From CALBZH01 sp964538515 (GTDB taxonomy: Bacteria; Desulfobacterota; Syntrophobacteria; Syntrophobacterales; Syntrophobacteraceae), in assembly GCA_964538515.1 (NCBI GenBank), contig CAZIEW010000052.1:1-40236 (forward strand): a DNA stretch of 40,236 nucleotides. Direction: 5' to 3'. Of this stretch, positions 17,532-25,294 are shown piece after piece. The translations under genes and the position numbers were made by a program. Each line of letters begins with the position of its first letter. The first letter of the stretch is position 1. The notes beneath the pieces are model-generated. The model saw only the letters and a list, made by a program, of their open reading frames with translations. It searched no databases and was not told the DNA's origin.

Positions 17532-19104
17532 GGCTCCTCTTGTCGTTGAACAGCACCAGGCCAACGTATTTCACGTAGCCCAGCCGATGCGTGACCGGCT
17601 CGAGATAAAGACCCGCGCGGTGAGCAGTCTCGTACACATCCACCCCGCACGATTCCAGGGACGGCCTTGCCTTGTCCGGAAACCGGCACGGACCGTCGGG
17701 CGGGCAGGCGGCGCACACGGGACACGGACCGGCTCCGAAGGCGAGGACTTCGGAGTATCCTTCCAGGAAGAGGTGCCTTTCCAAGGCGAGCAGGCGCTCG
17801 TGGAAGTCCTTGGACGGTGGGTTGGCTTGAACGAGCAGGCCATGGGTGTACCGCGCAAGCACCACCCTCATTGTGGCTTCATCCGGCGAGCGGGGCGGGC
17901 AGGTGAGGGAGGCGCCGTAGGCGGAACAGCCGAACTGGCACTTGAGCCGGACCCACGGTTCGATGGCGATGTCGCGCGTTTCAATGATCTTTGCGAAGGC
18001 GAACCCAAGCTCACTGGCTTCGGCGACCAGCTCGTCCCGCTGAGTGATGCTGTGGTGTCCGGGGGGATCGTCACGCCTGGCGAGGAGCAGGGATGTGTCG
18101 GTTCGGAGATGCAGGAGCTCCGTGCTCCCAAGGCCCACCGCATTTAGGAGCTTCCGAAGCTCTTTCAGGCTGTAGACGCGGCCATTGTAGGTGTTCAACA
18201 TCATGTTGAGGTCATACAGGGTCCCTTTGCAGGGGCTGGCTCCGCGCGGATCGGTGAGGTAGTCGTGAACCAGCACGGTCCCGCCGCTCGCCAGGCAACG
18301 GACTGCGTTTTGGAGCAGCTCTTCGGCCTCCCCCGCACCGTAGGCATGGAGGATGTTCGAGAGCAGGATGAGGTCGAAAGAACCCTCCCGAAAGCAAGGC
18401 GTCAGTGCATTCGCTGCCAGGGGCTCGATCCCGTCCCAGCTCCGCGGGTCGGGATCGAGCTTCCGGGCGGCATCCAGGGTTTCGGGCAGGTCCAGGAGAA
18501 CGGCACGAGCGTCCGGCCACAATTTCCGTAACGCCCGGCACCAGGCCCCGGCTCCGCCTCCCAGATCAAGAATCCGCTTGGGCTGAAGGTCCTGGTGCAG
18601 GGCGATCTGCCGTGCGGCATCCTCCGCTTTGAGGCGGGCCTGGAAGTCCAGCGCCCGCACATAGGCGAGGACCCTTTTCTGGTAGGTCTCCGCCATTTCG
18701 TTCTCGGGTCGGTCGTTGGCGCGGACGCCGTCCCGCACCCTGGAGGCGAGCCGCTGCCAGTGGGGGACCAGGTACCGCCGGTAGAGGAGAAAATCAGCGG
18801 CGTAGTCGGGCGTTCCCGGAATCAAAAAGCGGGACGCGAGAGGGCCGTTTTCAAACGATCCCCCTGTTTCAACAACGAGTCCCAGGATCGCAAGGGCTCC
18901 CAGCAGACGGGTCAGCCCGTCGCATTCACAGTCAGCCCTTGCGGCCAGAACTTCGGGCGACAGCGGCCCTCCGGCGAGGTGCTTGAAAAGCTCGAGCTCC
19001 AGGGCCGCAAACAAGACTTCGGAATACCAGAACGCCGTCGCCAGATCTTCGAGGATCTGGAAGTCCTCGCGGGACACGTCGGCTTTCTCGTGGGGAAGGT
19101 CCAT
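17494..19104 (-). CDS. bzaC: O-methyltransferase (BzaC-like) fused to a DUF2284 cysteine-rich domain
   Basis: The product has 536 residues. Residues 15-100 form a winged-helix dimerisation domain of the plant-type O-methyltransferase group. Residues 170-345 form a class I SAM domain with ILDLGGGAGAW (178-188). This fits BzaC, which methylates 5-hydroxybenzimidazole to 5-methoxybenzimidazole. Residues 355-530 form a second domain of the DUF2284 predicted metal-binding type. It has eight Cys (389, 393, 402, 461, 464, 467, 473, 486), including CPVCAACPPDGPC, and could hold iron-sulfur clusters. BzaC proteins as I know them lack this part, so the fusion is unusual. The start at 19104 lies 17 bp after the bzaF stop; the frame upstream of it is bzaF antiphase sequence. 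Confidence 0.78.
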   Translation of the reverse strand: MDLPHEKADVSREDFQILEDLATAFWYSEVLFAALELELFKHLAGGPLSPEVLAARADCECDGLTRLLGALAILGLVVETGGSFENGPLASRFLIPGTPDYAADFLLYRRYLVPHWQRLASRVRDGVRANDRPENEMAETYQKRVLAYVRALDFQARLKAEDAARQIALHQDLQPKRILDLGGGAGAWCRALRKLWPDARAVLLDLPETLDAARKLDPDPRSWDGIEPLAANALTPCFREGSFDLILLSNILHAYGAGEAEELLQNAVRCLASGGTVLVHDYLTDPRGASPCKGTLYDLNMMLNTYNGRVYSLKELRKLLNAVGLGSTELLHLRTDTSLLLARRDDPPGHHSITQRDELVAEASELGFAFAKIIETRDIAIEPWVRLKCQFGCSAYGASLTCPPRSPDEATMRVVLARYTHGLLVQANPPSKDFHERLLALERHLFLEGYSEVLAFGAGPCPVCAACPPDGPCRFPDKARPSLESCGVDVYETAHRAGLYLEPVTHRLGYVKYVGLVLFNDKRSHAHSADPGNLDP

Positions 19105-19121
19105 GGATGCCGCCTGTGGGG

Positions 19122-20432
19122 TCACGCCTTCTTGGTCTGCGGAAGCAAGTGGCCGAACAGGTTGAACGATCCCTTGTTGGCGCAGAATTCCCCGCACATG
19201 GTGCAGACCTCGTGGTCGTTGGGCGAACGGCTGTCGCGAATGGCCCTCGCTTCCTCCGGAAAGAGCGCGCTCGCGAACTGCCCATTCCAATCCAGGTCCC
19301 GTCGCGCCTTGCTCATGGCCATGTCGCGTGCCTTGACCTTGTCGGGGTATTTGGCGGTATCCCCGATGTAGGCTCCGACGCGGGCCACGCGCACGCCTTC
19401 CACGACATCCTGCTCATTGGGCAGAGCCAGGTGCTCGGCCGGTGTGATGTAGCAGATGAGATCCGCCCCGTAGCGAGCGCTGTGGGCCGCGCCGATGGCC
19501 GCCGCCACGTGGTCGTAGCCGGCCGCGACGTCGGTTGGGATGGGGCCGAGCATGTAGTAGGGGGCGTTGTTGCTCATGCGCTTCTGAAGGATGATATTGG
19601 CTTCGATTTCATCGATCGGGACGTGCCCCGGGCCTTCCACCATCATCTGGCAGCCCATCTTGCGGCCGATTTCGGCCAGCTCGCAATTGATGAGGAGCTC
19701 CTGGACCATGGCCCGGTCGAAGGAATCCCAGATGGCGCCGGACCTCAAGCCGTTGCCGAGCGAAAGGACCGCGTCGTACTTCTTGAGGATCCCGACCACC
19801 CGGTCGAATTTTTCATAGAGCGGGTTCTCCCGGTTGTTGGTCTTCATCCAGGCCACCATGGACGTGCCGCCCTTGCTTACCAGGCCGCCGTATCGGTATC
19901 CCTGACGCTCCAGCCGCTCGATGGTGTACAGGTTGATCCCGCAGTGGATGGCCATGAAGGAGATCCCGTCGGCGCATTGCTGCTCGATGAGGTCGAACAG
20001 CAGCTCCTCATCCAGCTTGTTGGGGTCGCCATAGCGCCGCGTGGCTTCGCAGAAGGCCTGATACAAGGGCACGTTGCCCACGGGAAGGTTGACGGCGGCG
20101 AGCACCTCGCGGCGCACCCTGTCGAGATCGCCTCCCACGGAAAGCTCCATGAGCGTGTCGGCGCCGGCGCGCTCGGCGGCGCGGGCCTTCCGCACCTCGG
20201 CGTCGATGTCGACGATGTCCGTGGATGTGCCGATGCTGGCGTTGACTTTGGAGCGGAGACCCATCCCGATGCCGACGATTCGGCAAGGGCGGCCGCCGTT
20301 CAGGGGGGCGACGATCTGCCCCTCCGCGATCCGCTGGCGCACGGTTTCCGGAGCCAGTCCCTCCTGGAGGGCGATCTCATTCATGACTGGAGTGATGGTG
20401 CCTTGAACTGCCAATTCGACCTGAGTGGGCAT
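19122..20432 (-). CDS. bzaF: 5-hydroxybenzimidazole synthase (BzaF, ThiC paralogue)
   Basis: The 436-residue protein belongs to the ThiC superfamily: NGGRPCRIVGIGMGLRSKVNASIG, MELSVGGDLD, DGISFMAIHCGIN, LSLGNGLRSGA, VEGPGHVPIDEI and the C-terminal cluster motif CTMCGEFC (Cys410, Cys413, Cys417; spacing X2 then X3). ThiC makes a thiamine pyrimidine from aminoimidazole ribotide; BzaF uses the same substrate to make 5-hydroxybenzimidazole. The lower-ligand role is favoured because the gene follows a cobalamin, not a TPP, riboswitch and leads an operon ending in cobT. There is one gene here rather than a BzaA/BzaB pair. GGGAGGAAA precedes the ATG. The upstream 29 codons to 20519 run through the terminator hairpin and are rejected. 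Confidence 0.9.
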   Translation of the reverse strand: MPTQVELAVQGTITPVMNEIALQEGLAPETVRQRIAEGQIVAPLNGGRPCRIVGIGMGLRSKVNASIGTSTDIVDIDAEVRKARAAERAGADTLMELSVGGDLDRVRREVLAAVNLPVGNVPLYQAFCEATRRYGDPNKLDEELLFDLIEQQCADGISFMAIHCGINLYTIERLERQGYRYGGLVSKGGTSMVAWMKTNNRENPLYEKFDRVVGILKKYDAVLSLGNGLRSGAIWDSFDRAMVQELLINCELAEIGRKMGCQMMVEGPGHVPIDEIEANIILQKRMSNNAPYYMLGPIPTDVAAGYDHVAAAIGAAHSARYGADLICYITPAEHLALPNEQDVVEGVRVARVGAYIGDTAKYPDKVKARDMAMSKARRDLDWNGQFASALFPEEARAIRDSRSPNDHEVCTMCGEFCANKGSFNLFGHLLPQTKKA

Positions 20433-20496
20433 GGCTTTCCTCCCGGCATGGTTGCGGAAGCTACCCGCTTTCCGCGTCTGGATGAAGAGCGCCGGG

Positions 20497-20536
20497 AATA
20501 AAAAAATCCCCAGGCGCAAACAGTGCCCGGGGATTT
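20497..20536 (-). terminator. Riboswitch expression-platform terminator
   Basis: Read on the minus strand, AAATCCCCGGGC pairs with GCCTGGGGATTT (one mismatch) around a nine-base loop and runs into a T-tract (TTTTTTTATT). It lies between the cobalamin aptamer and the bzaF start. This is the normal arrangement for control by premature termination when adenosylcobalamin is bound. Confidence 0.85.
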
Positions 20537-20559
20537 GCCATCTCCCCTAGTGCGTGCTG

Positions 20560-20722
20560 GATGTTAGGTCTTCTGACTCTCGGATCATCCGACACCCCGC
20601 GCCTTCCCACCCCACTTGCAGTGGAGCAGTGGCATCCTGCGGAGCTCGTCCCCGATCACAGCGGCGGGTCCGTACCGGATTCGCACCGGCTTCCCTTTTA
20701 CCGGCCCAAAGGGCCAACACCC
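20560..20722 (-). ncRNA. Cobalamin riboswitch upstream of bzaF operon
   Basis: On the minus strand the conserved B12-box elements are readable in order: AAGGGAAGCCGGTGCGAATC, CCGGTACGGACCCGCCGCTG, GATCGGGGACG, a GCCACTG segment and the 3' GAGTCAGAAGACCT. The outer helix is formed by GTGTTGG pairing with CTAACAT. The aptamer lies about 130 bases before the bzaF start and should lower expression of all six operon genes when adenosylcobalamin is plentiful. Confidence 0.93.
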
Positions 20723-20933
20723 AGACTCCGATTTGACATTCGCCCCGAACCATTAAGGAAGCCCTGAGGTTCTGTCAAGCAAAAACTTCCTCCGGAATCG
20801 GAAGCACGCGCCCCGCGTCCCTCCCCGTCCCTAATGTCTCTTCCGTCCCTTTCTTCTCCCCCCAGCCGGAGACCGTTCCAGCTCCCGAAACAACGCAGGC
20901 TCCATAGTTGTGGCACCTTTCGCGGGTTGATCG

Positions 20934-20939
20934 TATAAT
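20934..20939 (+). promoter_or_regulatory. Possible -10 box for the adenosyltransferase gene
   Basis: A perfect TATAAT lies 59 bp before the GTG start of the adenosyltransferase gene. No well-spaced -35 box is evident; a TTGTGG lies 20 bp upstream, which is longer than usual. The rest of 20723-20997 shows nothing else recognisable. Confidence 0.35.
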
Positions 20940-20997
20940 CAAAATTCTTGCGACACGATACCTTCTTAAGATCACGCAGGCGGAGGATGGAGCGGCG

Positions 20998-21567
20998 GTG
21001 AAGAAAGAAAGCGGGAAGGCGAGTATCATCAGATCGACGAAGAAGGGTGATGGCGGGAAGACCTCCCTGTTGTCCGGAGAACGGGTCTCCAAAACCGATA
21101 TCCGCCTCGAAGTCGGAGGAAACCTCGACGAATCGAACGCGGCCTTGGGGCTTGCGAAGTCATTGACCACCCACGACCAGATCCGAGCGATCATCACGAC
21201 GCTCCAGTCCCATCTGCTGATGCTCGGCGCTGAGATCTCCTGCATCGACCCGGTGCTGTGCGGGAAACGGATTGAAGAGGAGCAGATCCTTCAACTCGAA
21301 GCCTGGATCGAAGACCTGCAGAAAGAAGCGCCGCTTCCCCGCTGCTTCGTGGACCCGGGGGGAAACCCCGTCAGCGCTGCCATTGACCTCGCGCGGGCTG
21401 TCATGCGACGGACCGAGCGCAGCATGATTCTCATGAGTGAATCCGGGCTTCCCATGCGCAAGGAGCTCTTGTCGTACGTGAACCGGCTGTCGTTCCTGGT
21501 TTTCGTCCTTGCACGCTATGCGGAAGCAACCATCGAAGCCAATGAGCCGACCAGCCAAAGGGATTGA
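20998..21567 (+). CDS. PduO-type ATP:cob(I)alamin adenosyltransferase
   Basis: The 189-residue protein carries the PduO-type signatures TKKGDGGKTSLLSGERVSKTD near the N-terminus, GNLDESNAALGLAKS, and the C-terminal DLARAVMRRTERSM and YVNRLSFLVFVLARY helices. It transfers the adenosyl group of ATP to reduced corrinoid, giving adenosylcobalamin, and in relatives also delivers it to mutases. The start is a GTG with GGAGG/TGGAG upstream; the frame extends to 20908 but those codons look non-coding and precede the probable promoter. The gene is divergent from the bza operon and, unlike both neighbours, has no riboswitch of its own. Confidence 0.87.
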   Translation: MKKESGKASIIRSTKKGDGGKTSLLSGERVSKTDIRLEVGGNLDESNAALGLAKSLTTHDQIRAIITTLQSHLLMLGAEISCIDPVLCGKRIEEEQILQLEAWIEDLQKEAPLPRCFVDPGGNPVSAAIDLARAVMRRTERSMILMSESGLPMRKELLSYVNRLSFLVFVLARYAEATIEANEPTSQRD

Positions 21568-21681
21568 CGATTCGGCTCAAATCCGATAGAAGGGCACAAT
21601 GCGTCATGGAGCGTGGTGAGAGAAGGAACAGGCACGCTCCCGTGAAGCATTCAGCACAACAATGCTCTCAATCGAAGCAGG

Positions 21682-21849
21682 GTCAGGTATCCTCGCCTCC
21701 GGGGAGGATCCAAGAGGGAAGACGGTGCGAATCCGTCGCGGTCCCGCCGCTGTCAACGGGGACGAAAGCCATGAAAGCCACTGTCGCGCGATGCGCGGCG
21801 GGAAGGGATGGCGAGTAGGCTGATCCGTGAGCCAGAAAACCTGCCTGAC
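21682..21849 (+). ncRNA. Cobalamin riboswitch upstream of the cbi operon
   Basis: The outer helix GTCAGG / CCTGAC encloses AAGAGGGAAGACGGTGCGAA, GTCGCGGTCCCGCCGCTGTC, AACGGGGACG, AAGCCACTG and the 3' GAGCCAGAAAACCTGCC, which are the conserved cobalamin-aptamer blocks. It is the second such element within about 1.2 kb and points in the opposite direction from the first. It should control cbiC and the genes behind it. Confidence 0.93.
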
Positions 21850-21987
21850 GCCCTGATGGGGTTGCGATTCTTCAGATCGGTGCGTGAAGTCGGCTCACAC
21901 GCTCCCGGGCTGACTGTGGACGCGCGAGCCCCGGGGAACGTGGGAATTCCCTTGATGCCGTCAGGACCAAGTCAAGCTGGGTGCAGT

Positions 21988-22029
21988 CCTTGTTCTCCGA
22001 TCGTTGCGGAGCACAAGGGCTTTTTTTTT
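21988..22029 (+). terminator. Attenuator terminator between riboswitch and cbiC
   Basis: The arms CCTTGTTCTCCG and CGGAGCACAAGG pair over 12 positions with one mismatch around a seven-base loop, followed by GC and nine T residues. It is a strong intrinsic terminator placed about 140 bp after the aptamer and 31 bp before the cbiC start, so the riboswitch probably acts on transcription. Confidence 0.9.
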
Positions 22030-22059
22030 GGGGGGGGCGGGAGCGGAGCAGGAGTCGTT

Positions 22060-22734
22060 ATGCAGTCTGAGCAGTTTTTCGCGAGCGATCGTCCGGGACT
22101 GGTATCCGCCGGACGGGAGATCGAAGAGAAAAGCTTTCGGATCATCGATGCCGAGATGGAAGGGCATGCTTTCCCCGCCGACCAGTGGCAAATCACGAGG
22201 CGAGTGATCCACACCACGGGTGATTTCGACTACGCAAACTGGATCCGATTTCATCCCGGGGCCGTTGAATCGGCGGTGTCCGCTTTGCGCTCAGGGTGCA
22301 CGATTTTCACGGACACGCGCATGGTCCAAGTCGGCCTCTCCCCATGGCGGTTGAGCTGGTTCGGGAATCGGGTGGAAACGCCCGCCGCGGATCCCGAGAG
22401 CCAGGTGTGGGCGGAGCAGCTCGGGGTGACCCGGTCGGTGGCGGCGTTTCGGCACAGCGCCCCCCGATTCGACGGCGCAATCCTTGCGGTGGGGAACGCC
22501 CCGACCGCGCTCCTGGAGACCTTGCGCGTCGTGAAGGAGGACGGTGCGGTCCCGGCTTGCGTCATCGGGGTTCCGGTGGGGTTTGTGCAGGCCGCCGAAT
22601 CCAAGGAATCGTTGTACCGGGAGGCGGATCTCGCGAGCATCACCGTGCTCGGTCGCAAGGGCGGCAGCTCGGTTGCGGTGGCGATCCTGCACGCCCTTCT
22701 GGAGCTGGCCAAAACCGGCGGGAAAAAAGGATAA
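22060..22734 (+). CDS. cbiC: Cobalt-precorrin-8 methylmutase (CbiC/CobH)
   Basis: The 224-residue protein has the CbiC features: SFRIIDAEMEGH, RRVIHTTGDFDYANWIRFHP (with the conserved His used in the methyl shift), CTIFTDTRMVQVGL, and the C-terminal GNAPTALLETL and IGVPVGFVQAAESKE. It moves a methyl group from C11 to C12 to form cobyrinate. GGAG lies five bases before the ATG. The frame is open back to 21808, but that part is riboswitch and terminator. It is the first gene of the riboswitch-controlled corrin operon and stops four bases before cbiL. Confidence 0.92.
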   Translation: MQSEQFFASDRPGLVSAGREIEEKSFRIIDAEMEGHAFPADQWQITRRVIHTTGDFDYANWIRFHPGAVESAVSALRSGCTIFTDTRMVQVGLSPWRLSWFGNRVETPAADPESQVWAEQLGVTRSVAAFRHSAPRFDGAILAVGNAPTALLETLRVVKEDGAVPACVIGVPVGFVQAAESKESLYREADLASITVLGRKGGSSVAVAILHALLELAKTGGKKG

Positions 22735-22738
22735 TCGT

Positions 22739-23458
22739 ATGCTCGGCACACTCTATGGAATCGGCGTCGGCCCGGGTGACCCGGACCTCCTGACGCTAAA
22801 GGCCGTCAAGGCGCTGAACAACGTTTCACATATCTTTGCCGCGGCATCGAGCAAGAACGATTACAGCCTCGCGCAGGCCATCGTGCAGGACCATATCCCT
22901 CCGGGTGTGTCCGTGGATCAGCTGGCGTTCCCCATGACGTTCAACTCCCAGAGCCTGGAGAGCGCCTGGTCGGCCAATTGCGAGAAGGTGGTGGAAATTC
23001 TGCAGGAAGGCAAGAACGTGGCCTTCCTGACCCTTGGCGACCCACTCACCTTCAGCACGTTCATCTACCTCATGCGCAAAGTCCGTAAGCGGCTTCCGGA
23101 GGTTGCCGTCACGACCATCCCCGGAATCACCTCCTACCAGGCCGCCGCCGCCTGTGCCAACCAGCCCCTGGCCGAAGGCGAAGAGACCATCACGGTACTC
23201 TCCGCAGCCAAGGGGGGAGGACGCCTGAAGGATGTGATCGCCGTTTCGGACAACGTCGTTTTGATGAAGACGTACAAACAGTTCCCCCAGATCCTGTCGC
23301 AGATCGATGAGGCGGGCTTGAAAGACTCCTGCTGTTTCATCAGTCGATGCGGTCTGGAGGGCCAGGTCGTGGAGCGTGATTTCGAGCGCATGACGGCTAT
23401 GGATCAGCCCCACTATCTGTCGCTCATGATCATCAAGAAGCGCGGGATGGAATCCTGA
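22739..23458 (+). CDS. cbiL: Cobalt-precorrin-2 C20-methyltransferase (CbiL/CobI)
   Basis: The 239-residue protein belongs to the tetrapyrrole methylase family: GTLYGIGVGPGDPDLLTLKA at the N-terminus, AFLTLGDPLTFSTFIYL, TTIPGITSYQAAAA and a CbiL-like NQPLAEGEETITVLSA segment. It adds the C20 methyl group, which is later lost in ring contraction. The frame continues far upstream, but the MLGTLYGIGVGPG start is where the family begins. It follows cbiC by four bases, so coupling is likely even without a clear Shine-Dalgarno. Confidence 0.92.
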   Translation: MLGTLYGIGVGPGDPDLLTLKAVKALNNVSHIFAAASSKNDYSLAQAIVQDHIPPGVSVDQLAFPMTFNSQSLESAWSANCEKVVEILQEGKNVAFLTLGDPLTFSTFIYLMRKVRKRLPEVAVTTIPGITSYQAAAACANQPLAEGEETITVLSAAKGGGRLKDVIAVSDNVVLMKTYKQFPQILSQIDEAGLKDSCCFISRCGLEGQVVERDFERMTAMDQPHYLSLMIIKKRGMES

Positions 23459-23468
23459 GGCACACGAG

Positions 23469-24500
23469 GTGAGACGGACCGCGCTTATCGGGCTGGTGTT
23501 TCTGGTGTTGATCCTCCTGGCGGCCTTCGTGGCGTCCGGAATTGGCTCCTATCATATCGCTCCGCAAGACATCCTTCGGCTGTGGCTTTCCCTTCTGAAC
23601 GAATCGTGGAGCGTCGGGATCGACGACACGGCACGCTATATCACGCTGCATGTTCGCCTTGCGCGCATCTGCCTGGCCCTGGTGGTCGGAGGCGGGCTGG
23701 CCCTGTCCGGTGCCGTCTATCAAGGCGTGCTCCTCAATCCGCTTGCGGACCCCTTCACCCTGGGGGTATCCACGGGCGCGGCTTTTGGGGCATCCCTGGC
23801 CATTCTTCTGGGCTGGGGGGCGTGGAGTGTCTGGGGGGTGAGCGCGCTCCCCGTGGCCGCCTTTGCCGGGGCTGTTTTCGCGCTTTACCTGGTTTACCTG
23901 CTCGGGCGCATCAACGGGCGCATTCACAGCACCACCCTGGTCCTGGCGGGGATCATCGTGTCCACCTTCTTGTCCGCCTGGATCAGCCTCCTCAAGAGTC
24001 TGAACGAGGATTCGGTCAGCACCATCGTCTTCTGGATCATGGGGAGCCTTTCAGGCAAGGGGTGGACTCATGTGTGGCTGGTGCTCCCCTATCTGCTGAT
24101 CGGGGGCGGGCTCATCCTCTTTTCCGCGCGGGAGCTCGACCTCCTGTGCCTTGGAGAAGTCCAGGCGCAGCAGTCCGGCGTGGACGTTTCCCGCGTCCGG
24201 CTCCGACTGATGCTGGCCGCCTCCCTGGTGACGGGGGCTTCGGTGGCGGTGAGCGGCGTCATCGGCTTTGTTGGGCTGGTGGTGCCGCACCTGGTCCGCT
24301 TCGGGGTCGGGACCCTGCACCGGCATCTCCTGCCGACGTCGCTTGCCGCCGGGGGATTGCTGGTGCTGCTTGCGGACACCATGGCTCGGAGCCTTCTGCC
24401 CAGCGGGGAGGAGCTGCCCGTGGGGGTTGTGACGGCGATCTTGGGAGGACCCTTTTTTTGCTACCTGATGCTGCACCGCAAGAAGCACATGCCCCTGTGA
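23469..24500 (+). CDS. btuC: FecCD-family ABC permease for corrinoid or related chelate (BtuC-like)
   Basis: The 343-residue protein has about ten membrane helices and the FecCD/BtuC signatures LARICLALVVGGGLALSGAVYQ, NPLADPFTLGVSTGAAFGASL, SGVIGFVGLVVPHLVR and ELPVGVVTAILGGPFF. It starts with GTG ten bases after the cbiL stop. Its stop overlaps the GTG of the ATPase gene. Its place between corrin biosynthesis genes and under a B12 riboswitch favours B12 or cobinamide uptake, but cobalt- or iron-siderophore transport cannot be excluded from sequence. Confidence 0.87.
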   Translation: MRRTALIGLVFLVLILLAAFVASGIGSYHIAPQDILRLWLSLLNESWSVGIDDTARYITLHVRLARICLALVVGGGLALSGAVYQGVLLNPLADPFTLGVSTGAAFGASLAILLGWGAWSVWGVSALPVAAFAGAVFALYLVYLLGRINGRIHSTTLVLAGIIVSTFLSAWISLLKSLNEDSVSTIVFWIMGSLSGKGWTHVWLVLPYLLIGGGLILFSARELDLLCLGEVQAQQSGVDVSRVRLRLMLAASLVTGASVAVSGVIGFVGLVVPHLVRFGVGTLHRHLLPTSLAAGGLLVLLADTMARSLLPSGEELPVGVVTAILGGPFFCYLMLHRKKHMPL

Positions 24501-25267
24501 TCGACGTGGACGACCTGTGGGTGGGGTACACGGAAGAGCCGGTTCTCCGAGGCGTCTCTCTCCAGGTCCGGATGGGCGAATTCGTCGGAATCCTGGGACC
24601 CAACGGCTCGGGAAAGACGACCCTGCTTCTCACGCTGAGCGGGGTTATTCCTGTGCGGCGGGGAAGCATCACGATCGTCGGAAGGCCGCTCAATCGGCTG
24701 AAGCCAAGGGAGAGGGCGCGCGCGATGGCGGTGGTCGCTCAGGATTCGGACATCCGCTTTCCGTTTGCCTGTCGGGAAGTGGTTCTCATGGGACGCTACC
24801 CGCACCAGAGGGCCTGGCAGTGGGACCAGGCGGCAGACGAAGCGGTGGTCGGCCGGGTCATGGCCAAAACCGATACGGAAGGATTGGCCGAGCGGCTCAT
24901 TACGGGCATCAGCGGCGGCGAGCGGCAGCGCGTGCTCATGGCCAAAGCGCTGGCACAGGAAACGCCCGTTCTGCTGCTTGACGAGGCCACCTCGGCCATG
25001 GACATCCACCGCAAGCTGCAGATCTTCCGCGTGCTGCGGGATCTCAACGAAAGGGAGGGCCTGACCGTGGTGGCGGTTCTTCACGACGTGAACCTTGCGG
25101 CCCTGTTCTGCCGCCGCCTCGTCTTCCTCAAAGACGGGAGGATTGAAGCCGACGGCCCAATCGAGGATGTGCTGACCGCTCAAACGCTCCAAACAGTCTA
25201 CGACACGACCGCGATCGTGCAGCCGATTCCGGGCACGGGAAAATCGCAGGTGTCCTTCCTTCCCTGA
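24497..25267 (+). CDS. btuD: ABC transporter ATPase (BtuD/FecE-like)
   Basis: The 256-residue ATPase shows Walker A GPNGSGKTT, the signature ISGGERQRV, Walker B VLLLDEATSAMD and switch His in VLHDVNLAALF. FecE/BtuD-type features such as VVLMGRYPHQ are also present. It starts with a GTG that overlaps the permease stop (GTGA). Two copies are expected to pair with the BtuC-like permease. A long open frame in the same phase runs upstream across the permease gene but is a shadow. Confidence 0.9.
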   Translation: MIDVDDLWVGYTEEPVLRGVSLQVRMGEFVGILGPNGSGKTTLLLTLSGVIPVRRGSITIVGRPLNRLKPRERARAMAVVAQDSDIRFPFACREVVLMGRYPHQRAWQWDQAADEAVVGRVMAKTDTEGLAERLITGISGGERQRVLMAKALAQETPVLLLDEATSAMDIHRKLQIFRVLRDLNEREGLTVVAVLHDVNLAALFCRRLVFLKDGRIEADGPIEDVLTAQTLQTVYDTTAIVQPIPGTGKSQVSFLP

Positions 25268-25294
25268 TGGCGGAGGCCCGCTTCGAGGAGCCCC

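Noticed and set aside
19122..20432. Reading the ThiC-like gene as the thiamine-pathway ThiC
   Set aside because: The upstream RNA is a cobalamin, not a TPP, riboswitch, and the operon ends in cobT. ThiC and BzaF are similar, so this rests on context.
23582..24496. Upstream extension of the btuD frame across the permease gene
   Set aside because: The family begins at the GTG at 24497, and the extension is an out-of-phase reading of the permease with Arg/Ala/Gly-rich composition.
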